Positions 9,012 to 17,342 of a DNA stretch of 64,000 bases are shown piece after piece. The position numbers and the translations under genes are program-made. Positions within the stretch are counted from its first letter, which is position 1. Every line of letters begins with the position of its first letter. The DNA comes from an uncultured Bacteroides sp. Its GTDB lineage: Bacteria > Bacteroidota > Bacteroidia > Bacteroidales > Bacteroidaceae. A model generated the notes under the pieces. That model saw only the letters and a list, made by a program, of their open reading frames with translations, was not told the origin of the DNA and did no database searches. Location: assembly GCA_945965395.1 (NCBI GenBank), contig CAMFND010000150.1:1-64000 (forward strand), in the 5' to 3' direction.

Positions 9012-9637
9012 TCTTCAAATGGATATGTTTCGTCATAGACTTCACTTAGAAGACGACCGTTGAAAAGCCAGTGTGGCGTGGGCTGTATATGTTTGACTTT
9101 GTAGCCTTTTAGCTTAGCAGAAAGCGCACTAATAGAAGTTTCTTCTCCTTGATAACACACTTTACGCTCTGAAAGAATGGTGACAGAAATTGATGGGTCA
9201 TCTTTCCAGATGAGAACATCGCCTTTCTGCAATCCCATCTCATAAAAATTGAGCGGTGGACGTTTTGCATGTGCTTTTGTGCTGGCAACTTTGTCCTCAT
9301 CAGTGAGATCGTTTTGTATCTCATCAGTTACTTCTTCCGTTACATCTTCATGATGGAAAAGTTCGAGGATTGCTTGTGCCTGATCCACGTTGATACGGAA
9401 GAACTCACGATTCTGATTGATGCGCTGAGGGTCAAAGGCTTTATGAAGGGCTTTTTCAATTTTGAGACAATCACTTTTCTTAACCTTGCACGCAAATTTA
9501 CACTCAAACGGAACAGGAACTCCTGTGGTATATAGTTCTTTCATCCGTTTATCAATATCTTCCTGTGTGGTCATGCCTATTTTTACAAGTCCTGGCATTA
9601 CAGGGTTTGTCAGAAGATAAACTATTCCGTATTCCAT
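9008..9637 (-). CDS. GIY-YIG nuclease family protein (T5orf172-like)
   Basis: A 209-residue protein whose first ~95 residues are a GIY-YIG fold of the T5orf172/MUG113 type: GIVYLLTNPVMPGLVKIGMT, then a DIDKRMKELY helix, and later AFDPQRINQNREFF, which carries the family's conserved arginine and glutamate. Residues 96-205 are less conserved and include LNFYEMGLQKGDVLIW. They resemble the small RAMA-like or WYL-size domains sometimes fused to such nucleases, but I cannot name the domain. It sits between a frameshifted winged-helix gene upstream and a coupled 67-residue frame downstream, next to a tRNA gene: an accessory rather than core context. Confidence 0.8.
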   Translation of the reverse strand: MEYGIVYLLTNPVMPGLVKIGMTTQEDIDKRMKELYTTGVPVPFECKFACKVKKSDCLKIEKALHKAFDPQRINQNREFFRINVDQAQAILELFHHEDVTEEVTDEIQNDLTDEDKVASTKAHAKRPPLNFYEMGLQKGDVLIWKDDPSISVTILSERKVCYQGEETSISALSAKLKGYKVKHIQPTPHWLFNGRLLSEVYDETYPFEE

Positions 9638-9751
9638 ATCGTTGTGTTTTTAGAGATTATTGTACAGCTTGTCTTTGTTTGTAATGAAATCAAGAACTCT
9701 TTCAAATTCGCGTATCAGTGTGTTGCCGTTCTTGCTGATGAATATATGAGT

Positions 9752-10038
9752 TCATTTTTTACTTCTCCTATATTTTTGATTACTGACATTAGGATGCTCT
9801 GGATTGGTCATTTCGAGATAGCCAGCTTCAATGAGTGACATGATTTGTATCTGAATATTCTTATGATATGTCACACCTGCCCTCTCAAGGATTTCTTTGC
9901 TGCTACGCGGCACACTACAGAAATTTACTATATTCTTCTGTTTGTTCGTTATTTTAGGACGTTTAGTGTCAACTTACTACTTTTTTCTTCGGCAAGTACA
10001 ATCCTCAGCCAATTGATTATTTTTTCCATAAAAGACAT
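9752..10038 (-). pseudogene. Frameshifted small winged-helix protein gene
   Basis: From an ATG at 10038 the frame reads MSFMEKIINWLRIVLAEEK and stops at TAA (9949-9951). One base out of phase the sequence continues as ITNKQKNIVNFCSVPRSS, then KEILERAGV, and ends EMTNPEHPNVSNQKYR. One extra A in the A-run at 9952-9955 would join the two parts into a 95-residue protein. The second part matches the C-terminal winged-helix tail common in AlbA/Schlafen-like ATP-binding and Fic-family proteins. After the TGA the same frame stays open for another 33 codons (9650-9751). Confidence 0.6.
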
Positions 10039-10348
10039 CCTTTCGATGTAAAAGTACAAATAAATTATGAGCGCCACGATAGAATACACAAAAAAGAGCA
10101 TTTTATAATAAATAATTGATTACATCGACAATATATGACTTTATTTTACGATTTGTAAGTAAAAGGTTCTAAAGTTAGAAAACTTAATTTTTGTTGCAAA
10201 TAGTTTATACTTTTGCGGCAGACTACTTTTTTTGTGCCTTTGCGAAAAATGAAACACCATTTAACCATTTTACATGCAGGAATTACCCACTTCAAGCATT
10301 TTATGTACAAAACGACAAGAAGAGAGTAAACTTAAAAAATAATGTATT
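10039..10348. other. Upstream region of the NigD-like gene
   Basis: About 310 bases without a gene, AT-rich. It holds two -7-like boxes described separately and a poorly conserved 100-base stretch next to the accessory patch. I see no hairpin or repeat in it. Confidence 0.4.
10212..10242 (+). promoter_or_regulatory. Candidate promoter of the NigD-like gene
   Basis: TTTG at 10212-10215, 19 bases, then TGCCTTTG at 10235-10242, one mismatch from the -7 consensus. An alternative -7 box, TACTTTTG, overlaps the first element at 10208-10215 but lacks a well-placed -33. Either would give a leader of about 100 bases or more. Confidence 0.45.
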
Positions 10349-11107
10349 ATGAAAACTCAATCATTCATTCGCAAAGGATTCTTCATCCTGACAGCTCTGT
10401 GTTTATCTATGGGGGTTCAATCGTGTCTGGACGATGACGATAACAACCTTTCTCTTTCACACTATTACGCCAATGCACTCGTCACTGTAAAACAGAGTGC
10501 AGACAATACACCATACTTGCAACTGGATGACAGCACAACCTTGCGTCCGGTAAACATGGCAAGCTCTCCTTTTGGTGAGAAGGAAGTAAGAGCACTAGCC
10601 AATATTGAATTGGCCGACGAGGCTCCTCAGGAGTATGACAAAGCTGTATTCATCAACTGGATAGACAGTATACTGACCAAACCGATGGCTCCTAATTTGG
10701 GAGAGGAGGAAAACAATCGTACGTATGGAAACGACCCGGTAGAAATTCTGAATGACTGGGTAACCATTGCAGAGGACGGATACCTGACACTTCGGTTTGC
10801 CACCTGCTGGGGTAACGGACAACCGCATTTTGTCAACCTGATCAGTACACAGAACCCGGACAATTCTTATGAGGTAGAATTCCGCCACAATGCTTTTGGC
10901 GATACAGAGGGTAAAATGGGAGATGCACTGGTTGCTTTCAAACTGGATGAACTGACCGATACGCAGGGAGAGACTGTCAAACTGAAACTGAAATGGAATT
11001 CTTTCAGCGGAGAAAAATCGGCAGAATTTGATTACTGCACGCGAAAAGCAACCAATCCGCAGGCTCAGGAAGTGACTGCCATCCGCTGTACAAAGAAGGT
11101 GAAATAA
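10349..11107 (+). CDS. NigD-like lipoprotein
   Basis: A 252-residue exported lipoprotein of the NigD-like family, named after a gene in a Bacteroides bacteriocin locus; the molecular role is unknown. The signal ends in a lipobox with C26 (GVQSC), followed by LDDDD, an acidic stretch of the kind that directs surface export in Bacteroidota. The rest is a two-domain beta-rich body, with the second part starting around WVTIAEDGYLTLRF, typical of this family. No bacteriocin or immunity genes are next to it. It is monocistronic and ends just before the 22-bp repeat array. Confidence 0.85.
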   Translation: MKTQSFIRKGFFILTALCLSMGVQSCLDDDDNNLSLSHYYANALVTVKQSADNTPYLQLDDSTTLRPVNMASSPFGEKEVRALANIELADEAPQEYDKAVFINWIDSILTKPMAPNLGEEENNRTYGNDPVEILNDWVTIAEDGYLTLRFATCWGNGQPHFVNLISTQNPDNSYEVEFRHNAFGDTEGKMGDALVAFKLDELTDTQGETVKLKLKWNSFSGEKSAEFDYCTRKATNPQAQEVTAIRCTKKVK

Positions 11108-11128
11108 GCTAATTTTTGAAGACTAAAA

Positions 11129-11232
11129 AAACGCAAGTGCATTTGAACTAAAACGTACTTGCGTTTGAATCGAAACGTCTTTGCGTTTAATCTAAAACGC
11201 ACTTGTGTTTTAAACTAAACGCAAAGACGTTT
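11129..11232. repeat. 22-bp-period palindrome array A (5 units)
   Basis: Five 16-bp imperfect palindromes of the form AAACG-N6-CGTTT start at 11129, 11151, 11173, 11195 and 11217, each separated by 6 bases, giving an exact 22-bp period. Unit 3 (AAACGTCTTTGCGTTT) and unit 5 (AAACGCAAAGACGTTT) are perfect reverse complements. Units 1 and 2, and units 1 and 4, are near-complements. T-runs follow the array outward on both strands. It lies between convergent genes and probably serves as a bidirectional terminator, whatever its origin. Confidence 0.9.
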
Positions 11233-11259
11233 TTTATGCAATAAAATCCGGCTTGCGGA

Positions 11260-12618
11260 CTATTCCACAATCAGCTGTAAATGAGCATCTCCCGTCTTTG
11301 CTTTCAGCCATTTCACGATTTTGTCACGGCTCTTTGCATCAGGCATCCGCTGACAATCAATAATGGCGTATGTCAAGGTGTCTATCCGGGAACTGTCAAC
11401 TGACAGGCGAAGACTCTTTGAAACGGAAAGAGTTTTGATTTCGGGGAACAAGACTTTTAATTCCTGCCCTAACTGCTTACCCATCCAGTCTGAACCGGAA
11501 AAGTCAGCCAACTGCTTATGCAGGGTATTGATTTCCTCATCCTGCTCCTTCAAGCGTTTTTCGCTGTTCCGATAGAAATCTTCCATCACCATCGACTTGA
11601 TGTTGCTGATGTCTACCGCACTGCCGTCTCCCATTCCTTGGAATACTACCAGATTGGTTTTCGCCAGATTATAATCAGCCAGGCGATGCTGGGCGGCCGC
11701 AATCTGGTCTTTTGAAACTTCCTTTCCCACAAACACGACTTTTATTTCACGCTTGTCGTAGGAGATTTCCCGACTTAAAATCTGAGAGTCAGGGAACTGC
11801 AATTCTTCTGCAATGAAATGATTGGCTGCAGACTGGTAGAAGGTTTCCCGCACGATATTATAAGTAAGGTAAACTGCCGGACACATCGTACCGATGGTTA
11901 TCCAGATGATATAGCGTTTTACCAGCTTTTCACGAGCTTTATCCACAAACTGCTTGCGCTGGAAGTGCATCACCCGCACCCCGATGTAAGTAGCCAGACT
12001 GATAAAAACGGAGTTGATAAAATACAAATAGAAGGCACCTAAGAAATACAGCAGATTACCCGTGGCAATACCGAAACCGGCCGTACACAACGGAGGCATC
12101 AAGGCTGTAGCAATGGCTACACCCGGTATTACATTTCCTTTTTCCTTTGTTGCCAATGCCACAATACCGGCCAGACCACCCACTAAGGCTATAAACACAT
12201 CGTAAATGGTAGGTGAGGTACGCGCCAACAGTTCCGACTGAACTTCATCCAGCGGAGTAAAAGCAAAATAAATCGTGGCAGTTGTCACACTGAACAGCGT
12301 AGCTACCAGATAACTTTTCAGTGAACGTTTCATCAGTTCGAAATCGTTCAGTCCGATAGAAAGTCCCACTCCCATGATAGGTCCCATCAAAGGAGAGATC
12401 AACATGGCACCGATGATTACCGCCGTGGAATTGACATTCAGTCCCAGTGAAGCAATAAAGGTAGCAAAAATCAAAACCCAAAGATTGGTCCCTTTAAACT
12501 CTACCCCACTGCGGATGGCATCTACCGTCAGCTGCTCATCTTCCTTGCTCCGGTTCAAATCCAGATACTCATTGAAGAATTTACGAAGGAGGAATTTCCT
12601 CTTGTTCCCTAGTTCCAT
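11260..12618 (-). CDS. DUF389/TIGR00341 family membrane protein
   Basis: A 452-residue inner-membrane protein of the DUF389 (TIGR00341) family; function unknown, distantly transporter-like. Residues about 40-260 contain five or six membrane segments, including the conserved GLNVNSTAVIIGAMLISPLMGPIMG region (split here over two helices) and ALMPPLCTAGFGIA. The C-terminal half is soluble, with a coiled coil (FYRNSEKRLKEQDEEINTL) and an alpha/beta domain. It is the last gene of the ruvB-flippase-DUF389 run, 53 bases after the flippase gene. Confidence 0.85.
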   Translation of the reverse strand: MELGNKRKFLLRKFFNEYLDLNRSKEDEQLTVDAIRSGVEFKGTNLWVLIFATFIASLGLNVNSTAVIIGAMLISPLMGPIMGVGLSIGLNDFELMKRSLKSYLVATLFSVTTATIYFAFTPLDEVQSELLARTSPTIYDVFIALVGGLAGIVALATKEKGNVIPGVAIATALMPPLCTAGFGIATGNLLYFLGAFYLYFINSVFISLATYIGVRVMHFQRKQFVDKAREKLVKRYIIWITIGTMCPAVYLTYNIVRETFYQSAANHFIAEELQFPDSQILSREISYDKREIKVVFVGKEVSKDQIAAAQHRLADYNLAKTNLVVFQGMGDGSAVDISNIKSMVMEDFYRNSEKRLKEQDEEINTLHKQLADFSGSDWMGKQLGQELKVLFPEIKTLSVSKSLRLSVDSSRIDTLTYAIIDCQRMPDAKSRDKIVKWLKAKTGDAHLQLIVE

Positions 12619-12671
12619 ACTTATCCGATTTATAAATTACAATTCAGCCTATATGCCCCACCCCACATTTC

Positions 12672-14174
12672 TTATTTAAAGAAACGGTTGACAAATGGAA
12701 GACTCCTTAAAGGTAAATCTTTTTTGATAATAAATGCCACAAAAACCAATATTAATAAGGTGCGGTAGCTTAAACGTAACCAAAGGTTGGCAATAGGGGT
12801 TTCTTGTGACAAGGCATAAAGCACCAAGGCCAAAATCAGGTAGGTGGTCATCCGCTTCAACGGATAAGCCACAGGATATTTTTTCTGTCCGATGAAATAA
12901 GACAACAGGGTAATCACGCCATATCCGGCTACAGATGCCCAGGCCGAAGCTACATAACCATAAGTAGGTACCAACCAGATGTTCAGGCCTAAAATCACGG
13001 CACATCCGATAAGAGAGAAGTAAGCTCCCCAATAGGTTTCATCCGTCAGCTTATACCAGAAAGAAAGGTTGAAATAGATACCTTTGATTATCTCGGCCAG
13101 CATCACGATGGCTACTACGCTCAGCCCTTCCCAGTAGTCGGAAGCTACCATGTACTTCAGGATGTCCATGTAGCCCATCACGGCCAGAAATGCCAAAAGA
13201 GAAAAGATAAAGAAGTACTTCATGGCAGAAGAATACATCTTCTTGCTGTCGGCATCTTTATTCTTACCGAAAACAAAGGGCTCGTAGGCATAACGGAAAG
13301 CCTGAGTAAACATGGCCATAACCAATGCAACCTTACTGGTGGCGCTGTAAATACCCAGCTGTACCAGTCCCTCCGAACGGTCATCAAACAGATAGGGATA
13401 AATCATCTTGTCGACCGTCTGATTGAGGATACCGACCAACCCGAATATCAGAATCGGGAAAGAGTAGTTAATCATGCGCTTCATCAGTACCTTGTCCATA
13501 CGGTAGGACACACCGCGCAGCTCGGGTATGAAGAAGAACATCTGCAAGGCCGACATAATCAGGTTGGACACGAAAATATATCCCACCAGATAATCGGGGT
13601 TATAGAACCAGCTGACGGTTTCGTGCGCATGGACATCGAGCCACGGACATACCAGCAGGAAGAAAAGATTCAGCAGAATGTTTCCTATGATGTTCAGCAA
13701 CTTGATGGCCGCAAACTTGACAGGCCGTTTCTTATAACGCAGGTAGGCGAAAGGTATACACTGGAAGGAATCGAGGGCCACCACACACACCATCATGGCA
13801 ATATAGTCGGGATGGTCCGGATACTCCAACAAGGCTGAGAGCGGATGCAAAAAGGCCATGCACAGCACCACAAACAGCAGCGAGAGTCCTCCCACAAATA
13901 ACAGGGAATTGGCATATACCTTCTGCGCATCCTCGTCCGACTTATTGGCAAAACGGAAAAATCCCGTTTCCATACCAAAGGTCAGCAACACTAAAATCAG
14001 TGCCGTATAGGCATATACATTCGACACTACTCCATATCCTCCGGAAGCAGCAGGAAGTACTGCCGTGTAGAGAGGAACCAACAAATAATTCAAAAAACGT
14101 CCTACGATACTGCTCAGTCCATAAATGGCAGTATCCTTTGCCAAAGATTTTATTCCGGCCATAATGTTTATCAA
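12672..14174 (-). CDS. Polysaccharide flippase (Wzx/MOP superfamily)
   Basis: A 500-residue integral membrane protein with about 12-14 hydrophobic segments throughout, starting with the typical [19 protein letters not shown]. It belongs to the polysaccharide/oligosaccharide flippases that move lipid-linked sugars across the inner membrane. Two starts are possible: ATG at 14174 (MINIMAGIK) or ATG at 14162 ([10 protein letters not shown]), and family members usually begin like the second. The first overlaps the ruvB stop by 4 bases. No glycosyltransferases are next to it, so it probably serves a pathway encoded elsewhere, or cell-envelope biogenesis in general. Confidence 0.88.
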   Translation of the reverse strand: MINIMAGIKSLAKDTAIYGLSSIVGRFLNYLLVPLYTAVLPAASGGYGVVSNVYAYTALILVLLTFGMETGFFRFANKSDEDAQKVYANSLLFVGGLSLLFVVLCMAFLHPLSALLEYPDHPDYIAMMVCVVALDSFQCIPFAYLRYKKRPVKFAAIKLLNIIGNILLNLFFLLVCPWLDVHAHETVSWFYNPDYLVGYIFVSNLIMSALQMFFFIPELRGVSYRMDKVLMKRMINYSFPILIFGLVGILNQTVDKMIYPYLFDDRSEGLVQLGIYSATSKVALVMAMFTQAFRYAYEPFVFGKNKDADSKKMYSSAMKYFFIFSLLAFLAVMGYMDILKYMVASDYWEGLSVVAIVMLAEIIKGIYFNLSFWYKLTDETYWGAYFSLIGCAVILGLNIWLVPTYGYVASAWASVAGYGVITLLSYFIGQKKYPVAYPLKRMTTYLILALVLYALSQETPIANLWLRLSYRTLLILVFVAFIIKKDLPLRSLPFVNRFFK

Positions 14175-15196
14175 TCAAACAGCGTTCTTTCGCTATTGTA
14201 TTTACTTTTTCCTAAATGTTTATATGCCAGCTCTGTTACCTCACGCCCTCTGGGGGTACGCTTCAGGAAGCCTTCTTTTATCAGGAAGGGTTCGTACACT
14301 TCTTCCAGCGTGCCTGGGTCTTCACCCAAAGCTGTAGCAATAGTGGTCAGCCCCACAGGACCTCCCTTAAACTTGTCTATAATCGTGCACAGAATCTTGT
14401 TGTCTATCTCATCCAGACCATACTGGTCGATGTTCAGGGCCTCCAGTGCAAAACGGGCAATCTCCAAATCAATTCTTCCCGAACCTTTCACCTGTGCAAA
14501 GTCGCGCACACGTCGCAACAAGGCATTGGCTATACGGGGGGTACCACGGCTACGGGAAGCTATCTCTCCTGCCGCATCTGCATCACACGGCACATCCAAG
14601 ATGCGTGCGGAGCGCAGGATGATGCGTGAAAGTACTGAATCATCATAATACTCCAGGTGCAGGTTGATGCCGAAGCGGGCACGAAGCGGGGCTGTAAGCA
14701 AACCACTGCGTGTAGTGGCTCCCACCAACGTAAACGGATTCAGGTCAATCTGTATGCTGCGGGCAGAAGGCCCCTTGTCAATCATGATGTCGATGCGATA
14801 GTCTTCCATGGCAGAATAGAGATACTCTTCCACTACCGGACTCAGACGGTGAATCTCATCAATAAACAGCACATCGTTCGGTTCCAGGCTGGTCAGTACT
14901 CCGGCCAAATCACCTGGTTTGTCGAGCACCGGTCCTGAAGTCACTTTAAATCCCACTCCTAATTCATTGGCAATAATGTTGCTCAGTGTGGTCTTTCCTA
15001 ATCCGGGAGGGCCATGCAACAAGACATGGTCAAGCGCTTCTGCACGAAGTCTCGCTGCTTTTACAAAGATGCGCAAGTTATCCACCACCTTGTCCTGTCC
15101 GCTGAAATCTTCGAACTGAAGCGGACGAAGAGCGTTCTCAAAATCACGCTCTTTTCCGGTTGGTTTATAATCGCGTATGTCAAATTGTTCTTCCAT
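14171..15196 (-). CDS. ruvB: Holliday junction DNA helicase RuvB
   Basis: The AAA+ motor that drives branch migration with RuvA. 341 residues: Walker A GPPGLGKT at 62-69, Walker B LFIDEIHR, sensor [18 protein letters not shown] with the arginine finger region, and a C-terminal winged helix ([15 protein letters not shown]). Length and motifs are complete. It heads a minus-strand run with the flippase and DUF389 genes. A -7 TACTTTTG box is at 15219-15226. Confidence 0.97.
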   Translation of the reverse strand: MEEQFDIRDYKPTGKERDFENALRPLQFEDFSGQDKVVDNLRIFVKAARLRAEALDHVLLHGPPGLGKTTLSNIIANELGVGFKVTSGPVLDKPGDLAGVLTSLEPNDVLFIDEIHRLSPVVEEYLYSAMEDYRIDIMIDKGPSARSIQIDLNPFTLVGATTRSGLLTAPLRARFGINLHLEYYDDSVLSRIILRSARILDVPCDADAAGEIASRSRGTPRIANALLRRVRDFAQVKGSGRIDLEIARFALEALNIDQYGLDEIDNKILCTIIDKFKGGPVGLTTIATALGEDPGTLEEVYEPFLIKEGFLKRTPRGREVTELAYKHLGKSKYNSERTLFD

Positions 15197-15218
15197 AAAT
15201 TCTTTAAAAGTATGACCA

Positions 15219-15226
15219 CAAAAGTA
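15219..15226 (-). promoter_or_regulatory. Candidate -7 box for ruvB
   Basis: TACTTTTG on the minus strand, 22 bases before the ruvB start. No -33 TTTG at the expected distance. Confidence 0.45.
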
Positions 15227-15278
15227 CGAATAAAAGAAGAATCCCCGATGAAGAATCCCGATTTTCGTTTATATATTG

Positions 15279-15286
15279 TATTTTTG
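15279..15286 (+). promoter_or_regulatory. Candidate -7 box for the EFR1-mnmA unit
   Basis: TATTTTTG on the plus strand, 29 bases before the EFR1 start, in the short divergent spacer shared with ruvB. The -33 partner is not clear. Confidence 0.4.
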
Positions 15287-15315
15287 TCTACTACAAAACC
15301 TATTAGAATAAGCTT

Positions 15316-16122
15316 ATGACATCAGCAACAACCCAACTCAATGGTACCCGCCTGATATTCTTCTCACCCACACATACCTCGGCCAGGATTGCACGAGCTA
15401 TCGGAGAAGGTATCGGCATGGGAAGAAGAATGGAAACAGACCTGACGCTGGATGAACAAACCTCCCCTATCGAGATGAACGGAGAACTGTGCGTCATCGC
15501 CGTTCCGGTATACGGTGGCCGTGTAGCCGCTACGGCACTCCAGCGCCTGCAACGACTTAAAGGCAACGGCTCACCCGCCATCTTAGTCGTGGTATATGGC
15601 AACCGTGATTACGAGGATGCTTTACTGGAGCTCCGTGACACCGCTGTTCAACTCGGTTTTGTACCTCTCACTGCAGGCGCATTCATCGGGGAACATAGTT
15701 TTAGTACACCGGAACTTCCCATTGCTGCCGGACGTCCGGATGCAGATGATTTACAACAGGCCCGTGAGTTTGGAAAAAGTAGTCTGGAAAAATGGGAAAA
15801 ACTGCAAGCTGCCGGAACCCCCATCACAGAATTAACGGTAAAAGGAAATTTTCCCTACAAACAACTGACACCCGGTGCCCCCGCCTGCCCGACTTGCACA
15901 GACGGCTGTTTTGCTTGTGGAGAATGTATTGAAGTCTGCCCCACACATGCCATCCATTTCAGTGAAGACCAGAGCTCCATTGAAACAGATATTCACAAGT
16001 GTATCAAATGCTGTGCCTGCGTGAAATGCTGTCCGAACGAAGCCCGCGAGTTCAGCACCCCGTTTGCAGCCATCCTTCACGAGAAGTTCAGTGCCCGTCG
16101 TCAGCCGGAATTATTCTTCTAA
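15316..16122 (+). CDS. EFR1 family ferredoxin (flavodoxin-like plus 2x[4Fe-4S])
   Basis: A 268-residue soluble redox protein. Residues 10-160 form a flavodoxin-like domain ([17 protein letters not shown] is the FMN phosphate loop, [11 protein letters not shown] a second loop). Residues 190-245 hold two ferredoxin clusters: [12 protein letters not shown] and [12 protein letters not shown]. An extra CPTC just before the first cluster adds cysteines that could tune it. It is 16 bases upstream of mnmA and likely co-transcribed, which may reflect electron supply or sulfur metabolism, but this is inference. Confidence 0.88.
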   Translation: MTSATTQLNGTRLIFFSPTHTSARIARAIGEGIGMGRRMETDLTLDEQTSPIEMNGELCVIAVPVYGGRVAATALQRLQRLKGNGSPAILVVVYGNRDYEDALLELRDTAVQLGFVPLTAGAFIGEHSFSTPELPIAAGRPDADDLQQAREFGKSSLEKWEKLQAAGTPITELTVKGNFPYKQLTPGAPACPTCTDGCFACGECIEVCPTHAIHFSEDQSSIETDIHKCIKCCACVKCCPNEAREFSTPFAAILHEKFSARRQPELFF

Positions 16123-16138
16123 CGCAAAACTTGTTTAC

Positions 16139-17266
16139 ATGAAAGAAAGAGAAAAACGGGTACTGGTTGGTATGAGTGGCGGGATAGACAGTTCGGCTGC
16201 CTGCATCATGCTTCAGGAACAAGGGTATGAGGTGGTAGGTGTCACGATGCGTACCTGGGACGTGGCCTCTCATTTCACTCCCGGGAATGACCAGCCCAAC
16301 GAAGTCATAGAAGCTCAGGAGCTGGCAGCACGTTTAGGTATCGAACACCACGTGGCCGATGTCCGTACAGAGTTCCGGCAGGTCATCGTGCAATACTTCA
16401 TCGACGAATATATGCGTGGACGCACTCCCAACCCCTGTGTCATGTGCAATCCTTTATTTAAGGAACGGATTCTGTGTGAATGGGCAGACAGGTGTAACTG
16501 TGCCTGGATTGCTACGGGGCATTACTGTCAACTGAAAGACCTCAACGGTTATCGTTACATCCTGACCGGAGACGACCCGCTGAAGGACCAGTCCTACTTC
16601 TTGTGGAAGCTTCCGCAAGAGATTCTGAGACGCATGATGTTTCCTCTGGGAGGAATGACCAAAGCCAGCGTGCGCGATTATTTGGCATCCAAAGGTTTTG
16701 AAGCCAAAGCACGCGGAGGAGAAAGCATGGAAATCTGTTTCATCGAAAAAGATTACCGGGAATTCCTGAAAGAGCATTGTCCCGATATTGATGAGAGAAT
16801 TGGTCCGGGATGGTTTGTGGACAGCAAAGGCCTGAAACTGGGACAGCACAAGGGGTTTGCCTACTACACCATTGGCCAACGAAAAGGTCTGGAGATTGCT
16901 TTGGGCAAACCGGCGTATGTGCTAAAAATCAATCCGGCCAAAAATACGGTCATGTTAGGAGATGCCGACCAGCTCAAAACTTACTACATGTTAGTGGAGG
17001 ACTATAACGTGGCCAGCCTGGAGGAGTTACTCAACTGCAAGGAGCTTTCGGTACGTATCCGTTACCGCAGCCGCTCAATTCCCTGCCGTGTAATTCTGCT
17101 GGACAGCGGGCAACTATTAGTCCGGTTTGAGCAAGAGGCTTCCGCTATCACTCCTGGCCAGTCGGCAGTGTTCTACGAAGGGAATCGTGTACTCGGAGGC
17201 GGTTTCATCGCCTCGCAACAGGCAATTAAGAAAATAGTCGCTGAGAATGAAGCTAAATTTCTATAG
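16139..17266 (+). CDS. mnmA: tRNA-specific 2-thiouridylase MnmA
   Basis: Inserts sulfur at U34 of Lys, Glu and Gln tRNAs using ATP and a persulfide. The frame is open upstream into EFR1, but I start at [12 protein letters not shown] because the PP-loop SGGIDSS follows at residues 13-19. The catalytic cysteines are in PNPCVMCNP and in [12 protein letters not shown]-terminal beta-barrel (GHQ-like [17 protein letters not shown]) is complete. 375 residues is normal. Bacteroides species usually carry more than one mnmA paralogue; this is one of them. Confidence 0.93.
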   Translation: MKEREKRVLVGMSGGIDSSAACIMLQEQGYEVVGVTMRTWDVASHFTPGNDQPNEVIEAQELAARLGIEHHVADVRTEFRQVIVQYFIDEYMRGRTPNPCVMCNPLFKERILCEWADRCNCAWIATGHYCQLKDLNGYRYILTGDDPLKDQSYFLWKLPQEILRRMMFPLGGMTKASVRDYLASKGFEAKARGGESMEICFIEKDYREFLKEHCPDIDERIGPGWFVDSKGLKLGQHKGFAYYTIGQRKGLEIALGKPAYVLKINPAKNTVMLGDADQLKTYYMLVEDYNVASLEELLNCKELSVRIRYRSRSIPCRVILLDSGQLLVRFEQEASAITPGQSAVFYEGNRVLGGGFIASQQAIKKIVAENEAKFL

Positions 17267-17275
17267 CATACCACA

Positions 17276-17318
17276 AAAAAATGTCCGGACTGCTCACTAA
17301 AGCCTTCCGGACATTTTT
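17276..17318. terminator. Bidirectional terminator between mnmA and sulfatase
   Basis: AAAAAATGTCCGGA pairs with TCCGGACATTTTT across a 16-base loop, with A/T runs at both feet. It serves the convergent mnmA and sulfatase genes. Confidence 0.9.
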
Positions 17319-17342
17319 CATTTATAACTACCTCATTACAAA

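Noticed and set aside
9644..10051. Plus-strand small proteins in the accessory patch
   Set aside because: These frames are antisense to the winged-helix pseudogene, whose protein-level similarity explains the region better.
8681..10079. Integration site duplicated from the tRNA-Met 3' end
   Set aside because: Only CCACGA (6 bases) recurs near 10074; too short to call an attachment repeat, and no integrase is found.
11129..11232. CRISPR array
   Set aside because: Period is 22 bases with 6-base gaps, so there is no room for spacers of usual length; units are palindromic and variable inside, and no cas genes are present. The same holds for the other three arrays.
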